DNA from: Myxococcales bacterium
Lineage (GTDB): Bacteria; Myxococcota; Myxococcia; Myxococcales; JAJYLH01
Assembly: GCA_021787845.1 (NCBI GenBank)
Contig: JAJYLH010000032.1
Location: 1 to 62,825, forward strand
Length of the DNA stretch: 62,825 nt
Direction of reading: 5' to 3'
Shown here: piece by piece, positions 8,557-17,275 of the stretch
Layout of the letters: the number at the start of each line of letters is the position of its first letter
Position numbering within the stretch: position 1 is the first letter of the stretch
Position numbers and translations under genes: made by a program
The notes under the pieces: model-generated
What the model was told of the DNA's origin: nothing
The model's input: the letters and a program-made list of their open reading frames with translations, nothing else
Database searches by the model: none

Positions 8557-8961
8557 ATGGGCAAAAAGAAAAAGCGGTTCCACCCGCTCTCGTTTCTCGT
8601 CGGTCTCATCAAGGCGACCTTCAAGCTCGGCCGCTTTCTCCTCGGCCTGGCCTGGCGCCTCGCGACGTTCACCGTGGAAGCGGCCCTCTGGCTCTTCCTC
8701 GGCGTGAAGTCCCTCTTCGGCTTCGGCCGGCAGCTCAGCCGGAGCGCGCGAGCGGCAGCGACCGGGGTCGTCTACTGCCCCGACGGTCACGCCATCCCGA
8801 TCGGCACGGGCGACGTGGTTCATTCGTGCTCTTCGTGCGGCTTCCGCTACCGCGGGTCGCCCTTGGTGTGCCCGAACCCCGAGTGCGAGGCGCCGGTCGC
8901 AGCCTACGTGGACTGCCCCACGTGTGGGCTCTCGGTCTCCTCACCTTTCCGGAGTCGTTGA
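8557..8961 (+). CDS. Membrane-associated double zinc-ribbon protein
   Basis: 134 aa. It opens with a basic patch (MGKKKKRF), then amphipathic or hydrophobic helices over about residues 12-60. A cysteine-rich C-terminal half follows, with YCPDGH, CSSCGF, CPNPEC and CPTCG, enough ligands for two rubredoxin-like zinc ribbons. Its stop overlaps the next ATG by one base. The role is unknown; the position suggests an accessory factor for the coupling ATPase. Confidence 0.7.
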   Translation: MGKKKKRFHPLSFLVGLIKATFKLGRFLLGLAWRLATFTVEAALWLFLGVKSLFGFGRQLSRSARAAATGVVYCPDGHAIPIGTGDVVHSCSSCGFRYRGSPLVCPNPECEAPVAAYVDCPTCGLSVSSPFRSR

Positions 8962-9740
8962 TGGCCCTCCCCGTCGTGACCGACCGCGACCGGAAGCTCC
9001 TCCGACTCATTGGGGAGGTCGGGTACGTGTCCACGCCGCAGGCCAGCCGTGAACTCTTCCCGAGCCACGACCGGCTTCGTCGGCGGGTGAAAGGACTCAC
9101 GGCGGCGAAGCTTGTCAGCGTCACCGTGACCTCCTCGACCGAGCCGCGTCTCCTGTCGCTGACCCGTAGGGGTCTCGCTCTCCTTGTTCGGAAAGAGCCG
9201 GAGCTGGAAGGCAAGCTCCGCTTACCGGGACCCCTGCGGCTTGCCGGCGTGGCCCACCGGCTGGCCGTGACCGACGCCCACCTGTACGCGAAAGGGCTCG
9301 GACAGAAACGCGGAGCACCGCTCCTCTCCTGGTCGGGTCCGGGCGGGAGCCTCGGGGCGGAGCTCGGGCTCGACGCCCTCGGCCTTCGTCCCGACGGGCT
9401 GGCGGAGTTCAAGACGCCGGACGGCAGCGTCGTCATCGCCGTGGAGGTGGATCGCGGCACCGAGACGCTGAAGGTGCTCGAACGCAAGCTCGAGCGCTAC
9501 CGGCCGGCGGCCGAAGACGGCCGACTCGACGCTCTCTGGCTGGTCGTCGATAGCGGTGCCGGCCGGCTCCTGACGCTCGCCGGCGTTGCCGAGCGGGCGG
9601 AACTCGACGAGTGGGTGCGGGTCTTGCCTGTCGATCACCTCCGGCAAAGACCGGTCCGGGAGCTGCCGGGGCGCGGGCAGGAGGAGGATGGGCCGTCAGG
9701 CCCTAATCCCGCGAACACGGCTGTTCACGATCGAAGGTGA
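8961..9740 (+). CDS. Replication-relaxation family protein
   Basis: 259 aa from the ATG at 8961. Residues 1-75 form a winged helix (TDRDRKLLRLIGEVGYVSTP, then a recognition helix). The second half has a PD-(D/E)XK-like core, AVEVDRGTE followed by a K-rich helix and a LWLVVDSG strand, as in Pfam PF13814 replication-relaxation proteins. These are best known from plasmids and integrative elements of Bacillus and Streptomyces, so their use in a Gram-negative element is unusual. Probably binds the element's origin. Confidence 0.78.
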   Translation: MALPVVTDRDRKLLRLIGEVGYVSTPQASRELFPSHDRLRRRVKGLTAAKLVSVTVTSSTEPRLLSLTRRGLALLVRKEPELEGKLRLPGPLRLAGVAHRLAVTDAHLYAKGLGQKRGAPLLSWSGPGGSLGAELGLDALGLRPDGLAEFKTPDGSVVIAVEVDRGTETLKVLERKLERYRPAAEDGRLDALWLVVDSGAGRLLTLAGVAERAELDEWVRVLPVDHLRQRPVRELPGRGQEEDGPSGPNPANTAVHDRR

Positions 9741-9824
9741 TTCTCGGTGTTTTCACACCGAAGGCCCGACGGTCGTGGGTGGGTCGAACGGTGGGGCTCT
9801 CGGGTGGGGGGGGGTGGAGAGGCC

Positions 9825-10100
9825 GTGACGGACGACCGACAACCGCCTACGGGAGAAGAGCCGGAGGGCTGCCCCTCGGGGGAGCCGCTCGTCCTCACCG
9901 TGGACGAAGCCGCCGGGCTCCTGCGCCTCAACCGGAAGAGCGTGTACGAGGCCATCCGCCGGGGCGAACTTCCGGGAGTCAGGCGAGTCGGAGCGGCCCT
10001 CCGGATCCACCGCGAAACGCTGGTGCGGTGGCTCGCGTCGGGCGCTACCATCGGGTCGCCCTGCCAAGGGGCGCGCCTTCGCTCACGGAGAGATCCATGA
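9825..10100 (+). CDS. Excisionase-like helix-turn-helix protein
   Basis: About 91 aa from a GTG at 9825, which follows GGGTGGAGAGG; an upstream ATG at 9747 would add a low-complexity tail. The core LTVDEAAGLLRLNRKSVYEA with RRGELPGVRRVG and an R-W-L end is the MerR-like HTH_17 excisionase domain. It overlaps the integrase start in an ATGA arrangement, the usual xis-int pair. Likely directs excision and may repress integration. Confidence 0.85.
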   Translation: MTDDRQPPTGEEPEGCPSGEPLVLTVDEAAGLLRLNRKSVYEAIRRGELPGVRRVGAALRIHRETLVRWLASGATIGSPCQGARLRSRRDP

Positions 10101-11239
10101 GCGTGAGACACGTGAAGCGCCGGGACCGGAAGACCGGCGAGGTGAGGACCTTCCTGATGGTCGACGTCGTCTTCGAGCATCCGGACGGACGGACCGAGCG
10201 CGTGCGGAAAGTGTCGCCCGTGCAGACGAAGAGAGGAGCGGAGCAGTACGAGCGTGACCTGCGTCAGGCGATCCTCGGGGGCCAGCGCCAGCCCGAGGTG
10301 AAAGCGAAGGAGAACGTGCCCACCCTCGGGGAGTTCGCGCCGGAGTTCATCGAGGGGTACGCGAAGGCGAACCAGGAGAAGCCCTCCACCATCCACTCGA
10401 AAGAAGCCATCATCAGGACCTACCTCGTGCCGCGGTTCGGCGGCAAGCGCCTCGACCAGATCGAAACGGTGGACGTGCAGCGCCTGAAAGGGAGCCTCCA
10501 GAAGCTCAAGCCGAAGACCGTGAACAACGTGCTCTCGTGCCTCCTGACGCTCTTCAAGACCGCTGTCGAGTGGGGCGTCGTCGAGAACCGGCCGACGGTG
10601 AAGCTCCTCAAGGTGCCGAAGACTGAGGTCGCCTTCTACGAGCCCGAAGAGTACGAGCGGCTCGTGGAAGCGGCGGGAGCCATCGACCCGCGCCTCGAGA
10701 TCATGGTGCTCCTCGGCGGCGATGCCGGACTCCGTTCGGGCGAGATCATCGCCGTCGAGTGGAGCGACATCGACTTCAAGCGCGGCCTCCTCAAGGTGCA
10801 GCGCTCGGAGTGGCGGGGCCAAGTGACCGTGCCGAAGGGCGGACGGAGCCGGCAGGTGAAACTGACCGACCGGCTGCTCGAGAAGCTCCGGGCGCACCGG
10901 AACCTCCGGGTTCGGGTGCTCAGCCGCGACGGTGGCGACCAAGTCACGCGCCAGGTGCTCTCCGGCTGGATGGCGACGGCGCAGCGCCGGGCGAACTTGA
11001 AAGAGACCGGGGCGCTCCACATCCTGCGCCACACGTTCTGCTCCCGCCTCGCTCTGCTCGGCGCGCCGACGATGGCGATCAAGGAGCTGGCCGGTCACCA
11101 GGACATTTCGACGACGCAGAAGTACATGCACCTGTCCCCGGCGGCGAAGGAGAGCGCTATTGCTCTCCTCAACGGCGCGACGGAGCAGGTTTACGGCAAC
11201 CTGACGGCAACACAGACCACAAAGGCCGGGAACCCCTAG
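10097..11239 (+). CDS. int: Tyrosine integrase of the element
   Basis: 380 aa from the ATG at 10097 (ACGGAGAG eight bases upstream). An N-terminal SAM-like core-binding domain spans about residues 70-160. The catalytic domain shows Arg in GLRSGE, HILRHTF (HxxR), LAGHQDIS (second His) and Tyr in TTQKYMH, the complete tyrosine-recombinase set. It stops only 16 bases from the encoded CCA end of the tRNA-Asp gene, the classic place for an integrase that uses a tRNA 3' end as attachment site. Confidence 0.93.
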   Translation: MSVRHVKRRDRKTGEVRTFLMVDVVFEHPDGRTERVRKVSPVQTKRGAEQYERDLRQAILGGQRQPEVKAKENVPTLGEFAPEFIEGYAKANQEKPSTIHSKEAIIRTYLVPRFGGKRLDQIETVDVQRLKGSLQKLKPKTVNNVLSCLLTLFKTAVEWGVVENRPTVKLLKVPKTEVAFYEPEEYERLVEAAGAIDPRLEIMVLLGGDAGLRSGEIIAVEWSDIDFKRGLLKVQRSEWRGQVTVPKGGRSRQVKLTDRLLEKLRAHRNLRVRVLSRDGGDQVTRQVLSGWMATAQRRANLKETGALHILRHTFCSRLALLGAPTMAIKELAGHQDISTTQKYMHLSPAAKESAIALLNGATEQVYGNLTATQTTKAGNP

Positions 11240-11255
11240 GATTCCCGGCCTTTTT

Positions 11256-11256
<1 letters not shown>
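11221..11256 (+). terminator. Intrinsic terminator after the integrase
   Basis: AAAGGCCGGGAA and ATTCCCGGCCTTTT form a 12-bp stem around an eight-base loop, followed by six T residues. The stem spans the last codons and stop of the integrase and its T-run touches the tRNA CCA end. It also has an A-run on the other side, so it may shield the element from read-through out of the tRNA genes. Confidence 0.85.
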
Positions 11257-11332
<76 letters not shown>

Positions 11333-11354
11333 GTTCACCTCTCCGGGTCGCTCT

Positions 11355-11429
11355 TGGTAGGCGGGACAGGCTTCGAACCTGCGACCCTCGGTGTGTAAGA
11401 CCGATGCTCTACCGCTGAGCTACCCGCCC
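11355..11429 (-). tRNA. tRNA-Val (TAC)
   Basis: On the minus strand, acceptor GGGCGGG pairs with CCCGCCT (one G-T), discriminator A, CCA encoded. Anticodon stem TCGGT/ACCGA holds the loop CTTACAC, giving TAC. T-arm GCAGG-TTCGAAG-CCTGT. It lies 22 bases upstream of tRNA-Asp and is probably co-transcribed with it. Confidence 0.95.
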
Positions 11430-11554
11430 AAACGCGGGTGGCCTTATGCCCGAAAGACCGTCCGAGGCGCAAGAAAAAAGAGAACCGGCTCGCGCGCCCC
11501 CTTCGAGAACGCTGGCGTTGGCGCGGTTCTGCCCGCTAGAAGCATCGGCCTCCG

Positions 11555-13408
11555 ATGGACGCGGCGACCTTTTTCCAGCAGTGGCGGCGGCTCTTGGACC
11601 TCGAGCGGGCGGCAGGGCGGGCCCAGTTCGAGGCGGCGCGCGCACAGCTCGACCCGGCGGGGCGCATCGCGCGCGGGCTCGCGGTCGGCGGGCTCGTGGT
11701 CCAGGACACTTCGGCCGGTGCGCTCGGCCGTACGGCCTGGGACCTGACGCCGAAGGCTGGCGAGCTCGCGCCGGTGCTGGCGGTCGGGGATCCGGTGCGG
11801 GTCTATCGCCGCCGCGAGCCAGGCAGGAGCGCTCGCGGTCTCATCTCGCGGCGTACGCGCCGGGCGGTGACGGTGCAGTTCGACGAGCCGCCGGACCTGG
11901 ACGAGGCGGACCTGGTGGTCGAGCGCGAGTACGACGAGACGAGCGAGCGGCGTCTCGCCGGCGGCCTGAGCGCGCTGGAAGGCGCCCGAGGGCGCTCCGG
12001 GGAATGGCGAGCGCTCTTGCTGGGCGAGCGCGCGGCGCGGTGGCGGCGGCCGGAAGCGTTCGAGGACGCGAGCCTGAACGAGGCGCAGCGGCAGGCGGTA
12101 GCGCAAGCGCTGGCCGCCGAGGACGTCGCCCTGGTACACGGCCCGCCGGGAACCGGGAAGACCGAAGTGCTGGCGGCCATCGCGCAAGGCGAGCTCGCGC
12201 GTGGCGGCACGGTGCTCGCGTGCGCCGCCTCGAACGCGGCGGTCGACAACCTCGTCGCGCGGCTCGTGGCGCGTGGGCTCGATCCGACGCGGCTCGGCAA
12301 TCCGGCCCGGGTGCATCCGGACCTGGTGGCACACACGCTCGAAGCGAAGTCGCGCGCCCACGAGAAGGCTGGCATCGCCGTCGATCTCCAGCGCGAGGCC
12401 CGGGAGCTCTTCCGCCGGGCGGATCGGGCGTCGCGGCAGGGGAGGGCTTCCGATCGGTTCGCCGAGGCGCGCCAGGCGCGGATCGAAGGCCGGCGGCTCT
12501 TCGCCGAGGCGCGACGGCTCGCGACCGAGGCGGAGAGCGAGGTGCTCTCTCGCGCGCGAGTGGTGTGCGCGACGCTGACCGGGCTCGAGCGGATTTCGTC
12601 GTCGCGGTTCTCTCTCGCGGTCATCGACGAGGCGACGCAGGCGACGCTCCCCGCGACCGTTCTCGCCCTGCTCCTCGCCGACCGCGCGGTGCTGGCGGGC
12701 GATCCGCGGCAGCTTCCGCCGACCGTCCTCAGCGTCGAGGCGGCGCGCGAGGGGCTGTCGCGCACCTTGTACGAGCGGCTTCTCGACGCGCACGGCGGCG
12801 CGCCCTCGACCATGCTCGAGGTGCAGCACCGGATGCACCAGGCGATCATGCGTTTCCCGAGCGAGACGCTCTACGGCGGCCGTCTCGTGGCCCATCCTTC
12901 GGTGGCGGCGCACGCCTTCGAGGGGGTAGCACCGCTTCTGTTCCTCGACAGCGCCGGGAAAGGGTGGACGGAAGAGGTCCCGGAGGGCAGCGAGAGCCGG
13001 CGCAATCCGGGCGAGGCGGAGCGGGTCGTCTGCGAGGTCCGCGCGCTCGTCGGCCGCGGGGTGCCGGCCAGGGAGATCGGCGTCATCGCGCCCTACGCGG
13101 CGCAGGTGCAGCTCCTCCGCTCGCTCCTCCCCGACGACGAGTTGGAAATCGACACGGTCGACGCCTTCCAGGGCCGGGAGAAGGAAGCGATTCTGGTCTC
13201 GCTGACGCGGTCGAACGAGGCGGGCGACCTCGGCTTCTGCGCGGACGTGCGGCGGATGAACGTCGCCCTCACCCGCGCGCGCAAGCGGCTCTTCCTGGTG
13301 GGCGACTCCGCAACCGTAGGAGGGCACCCCTTCTATGAGGCGTACGTCCGGCACGTCCAGGAGACCGGCGCCTACCGGAGCGCGTGGGAAGAAACCGAGC
13401 CCGAGTGA
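11555..13408 (+). CDS. UPF1/IGHMBP2-like superfamily 1 helicase
   Basis: 617 aa. The N-terminus is a beta-barrel-like region (residues 1-150) typical of IGHMBP2-type helicases. Motif I is GPPGTGKTE (about 196-204), motif II IDEATQ (357-362), motif III GDPRQLPPT, motif V DTVDAFQGREKE and motif VI LTRARKRL. The DEATQ box and the FQGRE motif place it in the UPF1-like branch, 5'-to-3' helicases on RNA or DNA. A coiled insertion between motifs Ic and II is normal for the family. First protein gene right of the tRNAs, convergent with the M50 peptidase across a 9-bp repeat array. Confidence 0.9.
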   Translation: MDAATFFQQWRRLLDLERAAGRAQFEAARAQLDPAGRIARGLAVGGLVVQDTSAGALGRTAWDLTPKAGELAPVLAVGDPVRVYRRREPGRSARGLISRRTRRAVTVQFDEPPDLDEADLVVEREYDETSERRLAGGLSALEGARGRSGEWRALLLGERAARWRRPEAFEDASLNEAQRQAVAQALAAEDVALVHGPPGTGKTEVLAAIAQGELARGGTVLACAASNAAVDNLVARLVARGLDPTRLGNPARVHPDLVAHTLEAKSRAHEKAGIAVDLQREARELFRRADRASRQGRASDRFAEARQARIEGRRLFAEARRLATEAESEVLSRARVVCATLTGLERISSSRFSLAVIDEATQATLPATVLALLLADRAVLAGDPRQLPPTVLSVEAAREGLSRTLYERLLDAHGGAPSTMLEVQHRMHQAIMRFPSETLYGGRLVAHPSVAAHAFEGVAPLLFLDSAGKGWTEEVPEGSESRRNPGEAERVVCEVRALVGRGVPAREIGVIAPYAAQVQLLRSLLPDDELEIDTVDAFQGREKEAILVSLTRSNEAGDLGFCADVRRMNVALTRARKRLFLVGDSATVGGHPFYEAYVRHVQETGAYRSAWEETEPE

Positions 13409-13428
13409 CGGACCCGCGCCGCCACGTC

Positions 13429-13473
13429 GATCAGACCGATCGGTCGGATCCGACGGATCGGTCTGATCGGCGA
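13429..13473. repeat. 9-bp tandem array, copy 1
   Basis: Five units in register: GATCAGACC, GATCGGTCG, GATCCGACG, GATCGGTCT, GATCGG. The whole array is near-palindromic and can fold into a long hairpin. It fills the gap between the convergent helicase and M50 genes and runs up to the M50 stop codon. Related arrays lie at 35273 and 59070. Confidence 0.85.
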
Positions 13474-14250
13474 TCACCCACCGGTGGTCGCGCCGCGCCG
13501 CCGCCTCACGATCGACCGGACGCCCAGGATCATCGCCGCGAGCGAGAGGAGCATCCACAGGCCCGCCCAGAACGCCGCCGGGATGTGCGTCAGGTGCTGC
13601 ATCGCGTCGGCGTCCGACGAGGAGCCCGCGAGCCCGTAGCCGAAGAGCCCCTTGATGCCTTCGAGCGCGGCGAGGCACGACATCGTCGCGATCCACACCA
13701 CCGTCGCGCGCCGGAGCCACAAGGGCGCCTTCCACGCGACGAGCCCCAGGACGAGCCCCAGCGGAATCGCGAACGCCATCGTGAACAGGCCGTCGGTCTG
13801 GGCATAGCCGGTCGCGTGCTGGATGGCGCTGCCGGTGTTCGCGGGCGGCTTGAACGGCACCCAGAGCAGCACCACCAGCCACATCCAGACGACGAGCGTC
13901 CACAGAATCGCCCGGCCCGAGCGCATCCGGCCCGCCGCGACGAGCAGCAGCGCTCCCCAGAGGGAGGAGCCCACATACCCAGCGGAAGCGACCAGCATCC
14001 CGTCGAGCCGGCTCGCGGGGAAGAGGCTCTGCGTCAGGCCGCCCTCGGTGGGGCTGATGGTGACGCTCACCACCTTCCCGCCGAGCAGCTTCGCCATCAG
14101 GGCGTGGCTCGACTCGTGCAGGAGTGTGACGAGGAGGCGAAATGGATAGACGGGCAGCGTGTGCCAGAAGAACACGCTGATGACCGCCGCGAGCGCGATG
14201 GAGACGAGGAGCGCGCGGGTGGACATCGGCGGTGGGTCGCTCTTCGCCAT
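13474..14250 (-). CDS. M50-type membrane metallopeptidase
   Basis: 258 aa with about six hydrophobic segments. The motif HESSH (45-49), inside a helix after the first TM segment, is the HExxH zinc site of site-2-protease-like (M50B) enzymes. The stretch ASAGYVGSSLWGALLL resembles the conserved glycine-rich segment of that subgroup. These intramembrane proteases cut membrane-bound regulators; the substrate is not known here. The ATG at 14250 was chosen because upstream codons look non-coding; an internal ATG at 14226 is possible. Confidence 0.85.
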   Translation of the reverse strand: MAKSDPPPMSTRALLVSIALAAVISVFFWHTLPVYPFRLLVTLLHESSHALMAKLLGGKVVSVTISPTEGGLTQSLFPASRLDGMLVASAGYVGSSLWGALLLVAAGRMRSGRAILWTLVVWMWLVVLLWVPFKPPANTGSAIQHATGYAQTDGLFTMAFAIPLGLVLGLVAWKAPLWLRRATVVWIATMSCLAALEGIKGLFGYGLAGSSSDADAMQHLTHIPAAFWAGLWMLLSLAAMILGVRSIVRRRRGATTGG

Positions 14251-14421
14251 CGCTCGCGGAACGTAACACGCGGCGACGGTCCGTTCGTTCGAGCCCCCCT
14301 TGGGGCCCCTCCCCGATCGACCTCCTCGCGTGCTAGGTTCCCGCGCCCTTCGCACGACGAAGAACGTCGCGCGCCCGAAGGTTCTTGCTCCCATGCCTTT
14401 CCCAGCCGGAGACCGAAGCGT

Positions 14422-15183
14422 TTGACCGAGCTCGTTCAACGCCCCCTCGCGCCCAAAGAGAGCTGTCCCGACGTCGAGGACTGCTTCCAGGACGCCACCG
14501 AAATCGGGCACATCTGCACCTTCGGCCCGCTGTGCGGCACCTGCGTCGTCTACCGGGCCGTCGCAAAGGAGCGAGGGTTGCTCGCCGGCACCTGCCGCCT
14601 GCGCCCGGAGCGCGGAACGTTTCCCTGCACCGCGCCGATCTGCGCGTCGTACATCCCACGCAGCGGCGCGCCCAACGCGAAGGGCGAGGTGGCGAGCGAG
14701 CGCGACCGGCTGATCCCGCTGCCGCCGGTGGCGAAGAAGGAGCGGTCGGTCCGCGCGGTCGCGCCGGTCGTCCGCCCGCGCGAGCACGTACCGGACGGCC
14801 CGGTGGGAGAGCTTCAGATGACCCGCGAAGAGCTGAAGAGCCTCATCCGCGAGGCGATGGACGAGGAGCGCGGCGGCGCTTTCGTCCCCCTCGCCAACAA
14901 GTGGCAGGGCGGGACCGTGGTCCTCCGCCCGGGCCAGGCGGAAGCGCAGTCGAAGGAGGTCCCCGTCGACGCGCTCTTGCACAAGGTCGTGATGATTCGC
15001 GACCGCTTGCGCGTCCTGGAGCAGAAGATCAACGCGCACCCGAAGCTCGCCGACGCCGAGAAGGTCGAGCTGGAGTCGTACATCACGCGGTGCTACGGCA
15101 GCCTCACCACCTTCAACGTGCTCTTCCGCGACAAGGCCGACCAATTCCAAGGCGAGAAGCTCTCATCGAAGGATGACGAATGA
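14422..15183 (+). CDS. Cys-rich protein with helical C-terminus
   Basis: About 253 aa from a TTG at 14422 (GGAG 11 bases upstream); no nearer ATG exists in frame. Eight cysteines lie within the first 75 residues (15, 21, 32, 38, 41, 58, 69, 74), which suggests an iron-sulfur or structural zinc domain. From about residue 133 (MTREELKSLI) the protein is charged and helical. No family recognised. The stop overlaps the ATG of the SEC-C gene in an ATGA, so the two form an operon. Confidence 0.72.
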   Translation: MTELVQRPLAPKESCPDVEDCFQDATEIGHICTFGPLCGTCVVYRAVAKERGLLAGTCRLRPERGTFPCTAPICASYIPRSGAPNAKGEVASERDRLIPLPPVAKKERSVRAVAPVVRPREHVPDGPVGELQMTREELKSLIREAMDEERGGAFVPLANKWQGGTVVLRPGQAEAQSKEVPVDALLHKVVMIRDRLRVLEQKINAHPKLADAEKVELESYITRCYGSLTTFNVLFRDKADQFQGEKLSSKDDE

Positions 15184-15782
15184 CCCCCGACAAGCACATC
15201 GCTCAGGAGCATCTGGACGCCGCGCGCGACGCGGTGCTGGGGCTGGACGCCAAGCAGGCGCCGACGAGCCCCACCGCCCTGAACGAGCGGTTGAGCATCG
15301 GCCAGGACGAGGTGACGAGCGCGGTCGAGATGCTCCTGAAGACCGCGAAGAGCAAGCACCTGACCCGGGCGACGCCGCTCGTCTTCACCCTCCTCGAGGC
15401 GGCGAACCGCGCCTTCCCGGAGGAGATGCGCTCGCCCATCCGCTCGAAGGGGTTCGTCACCTCCATCGCCGCGGTCTCGGGCGAAGCGAAGAACGTCGCC
15501 GCCGACAAGGGGCAGAAGCCCTCTCCCACCCGGGAACGGCAGCCGGTCCTCGGCGGCTTCCTCGACCAGGCGCTCCTCGCGGAGGGCGCCCTCCCCGCCT
15601 CGCTCAATCCCGACGAACGCGCCGGCGTGGTCGCGCTCGCGCTCGGCACCCTGCGGGCGATCGACCGGCACCTGGCGGGAGCGGAGCAGCCCACCGTCCT
15701 GTCCAAGACGCCCGGCCGCAACGACCCCTGCTCCTGCGGGAGCGGCAAGAAGTTCAAGAAGTGCCACGGCGCGCCCGGCTAG
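15180..15782 (+). CDS. SEC-C motif protein
   Basis: 200 aa. A helical N-terminal 170 residues of unknown family end in PCSCGSGKKFKKCHG, the zinc-binding SEC-C motif found at the end of SecA and in many accessory proteins. Translationally coupled to the Cys-rich gene before it. The function of the helical part is unknown. Confidence 0.85.
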   Translation: MTPDKHIAQEHLDAARDAVLGLDAKQAPTSPTALNERLSIGQDEVTSAVEMLLKTAKSKHLTRATPLVFTLLEAANRAFPEEMRSPIRSKGFVTSIAAVSGEAKNVAADKGQKPSPTRERQPVLGGFLDQALLAEGALPASLNPDERAGVVALALGTLRAIDRHLAGAEQPTVLSKTPGRNDPCSCGSGKKFKKCHGAPG

Positions 15783-15951
15783 GAGGTCGTGGCCGCCAGG
15801 CCCACGCAAGCGAAGGCCCGAGCTTCTAGAACCCGAGCGCGGTCGAGGGACCAGCGGATCGCTTCGGAGCGCGCCCTGGTCATGGCCACGCCCTCGGGGG
15901 CGGCGTCGGCGTCGACGGCCAGCCGGCTCGACACACGAGCGTCGCGTCGGG

Positions 15952-16374
15952 TCAGCGCTTCGGGGACAGCTTCTGGTGGACCGCCGGTCGCGGAGCGTTG
16001 CTCGCGAAGAGGCCGCCGCGGGCGTGGATTTCATAGCCGACCAGCACCGCTGCCGCTGCCGCGACCAAGAAGAGGATGATCGCGCCCTCGAACGGCACCT
16101 TCTGGTCGAGCCCGTCGTGGCGCAGCAAGCTGTGCCGTTCGCGGCGGACGCGCTTGAGCACCCGGGCCCCGAACCCGAGCGGCGCCCGCGCCTTGCCCAA
16201 GCCGTGCAGGGCGCGCGAGGCGGCCTTCGCCTTGGCGTGCTCGGCGGCGCAGGGGGGGCAGCCCGCCAGATGCGCCCGCAACGCCTCGGCCTCGGCGGCG
16301 GACAGCTCACCGTCGACCAGCGCGGTGAGCTCTCCGACCGGATGCCAGCCTTGAGCGCTGCTCTCCAGCATCAC
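15952..16374 (-). CDS. Anti-sigma factor, zinc-finger type
   Basis: 140 aa. Residues 15-45 contain HLAGCPPCAAEH, the HxxxCxxC zinc-binding anti-sigma motif (zf-HC2). One transmembrane helix follows at about 96-114 (ILFLVAAAAAVLVGYEI) with a short outer tail. It starts in a four-base ATGA overlap with the stop of the ECF sigma gene and most likely holds that factor at the membrane until a stress signal arrives. The short outer tail suggests redox or proteolytic control rather than a ligand sensor. Confidence 0.88.
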   Translation of the reverse strand: MMLESSAQGWHPVGELTALVDGELSAAEAEALRAHLAGCPPCAAEHAKAKAASRALHGLGKARAPLGFGARVLKRVRRERHSLLRHDGLDQKVPFEGAIILFLVAAAAAVLVGYEIHARGGLFASNAPRPAVHQKLSPKR

Positions 16375-17075
16375 CGGTCCTCCACCCCGTCGGGCGCCAG
16401 GCCCGCCTTCAAGAGCACCTCGGCGAGCGCCGAGCGCGCCCGGTGGAGCCGGCTCTTGACCGTTCCTGCCGGCAGCTCCGCGATGCGCCCGACTTCTTCG
16501 TACGACAGCCCCTCGATGTCGCGCAAGACGACCAGCAGCCGGTGCTCCGGCGACAGGCTCCGGAGCGCCCGCTGGACGCCGCTGCGCGTCTCCTCGCTCA
16601 AGTAGGCCCGGTCTGGCCGTTCAAGCGAGGAGCCGAACCCCTCGGCATCGCTCTCGGCCGCCTGCTCGACATCCGCCGCCGCGGGGGCCCGCCGCTCCAG
16701 GTACTCGATGCGGTTCAAGCAGTGGTTGCGCGCGACCCGGAAGATCCAGGTCGACAGCCGACAGTCGCCCCGAAACCGCGGCAGGTTCCGGTGCACCGCC
16801 AGAAACACCTCCTGCGCCACATCTTCCGCCTCGTGCGGGTCGCCGAGCATCCGCAGGGTCATCGAGTAGACCCGGTCCTGGTGCCGCCGGACCAGGTCCC
16901 GAAACGCGCGAGCGTCTCCTTGCTTCAGCCGCCGGAGCAGCAGGCGCTCGAGTATCGGAACGTGCTCGCGGCCGTCCGGACGCTCACCAGGAGCGCTTTC
17001 GCTCTGTCCGTCCGGCTCCGCGGCCCGGTCGAGCCCGGTGGGGGCCGGAAACGGGCTCGGCGTGTCGATGGTCAT
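16371..17075 (-). CDS. ECF sigma factor, RpoE-like
   Basis: 234 aa. Region 2 is VRRHQDRVYSMTLRMLGD followed by AEDVAQEVFLAVHR; region 4 is LSPEHRLLVVLRDIEGLSYEEV with a TVKSRLHRAR recognition helix. A 40-residue polar N-terminal extension precedes region 2. Paired with the anti-sigma gene downstream. A match to the ECF promoter consensus lies about 50 bases upstream, implying autoregulation. The divergent trehalose synthase gene makes an osmotic or desiccation regulon plausible, but only by position. Confidence 0.93.
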   Translation of the reverse strand: MTIDTPSPFPAPTGLDRAAEPDGQSESAPGERPDGREHVPILERLLLRRLKQGDARAFRDLVRRHQDRVYSMTLRMLGDPHEAEDVAQEVFLAVHRNLPRFRGDCRLSTWIFRVARNHCLNRIEYLERRAPAAADVEQAAESDAEGFGSSLERPDRAYLSEETRSGVQRALRSLSPEHRLLVVLRDIEGLSYEEVGRIAELPAGTVKSRLHRARSALAEVLLKAGLAPDGVEDR

Positions 17076-17123
17076 CCACGGACCTCCTGGCCGCGCGCCC
17101 TCTCAACGTCTGTCAGGACCTTC

Positions 17124-17149
17124 GACCGGTCGCCAGACGTGCCAGTTCC
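17124..17149 (-). promoter_or_regulatory. ECF-type promoter of the sigma/anti-sigma operon
   Basis: On the minus strand, GGAAC (17149-17145), 16 bases, then CGGTC (17128-17124). This is the layout of RpoE-family promoters. It lies 48 bases before the sigma start codon, as expected for an autoregulated ECF gene. Confidence 0.6.
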
Positions 17150-17275
17150 CGGTCGGCGTTCGCATCATACCGATATGCGGCCAATCGCCCTGGATTCCGG
17201 TGGCGAAAGCGGTCCGATTCGGCTTGCCGACCGCTCTCGGAGCGTCCAAGATGAACCGACATGCCTGGAGAGCCG

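Noticed and set aside
11444-14269. A 941-aa open frame on the minus strand opposite the helicase
   Set aside because: It is arginine-, histidine- and glutamate-rich shadow sequence with no motif. The helicase on the plus strand has all SF1 motifs and the M50 gene occupies part of the same strand.
13384-15183. A single long plus-strand gene through the 9-bp array into the Cys-rich protein
   Set aside because: Its first 345 codons are the antisense of the M50 peptidase and the repeat array; coding character begins only near the TTG at 14422.
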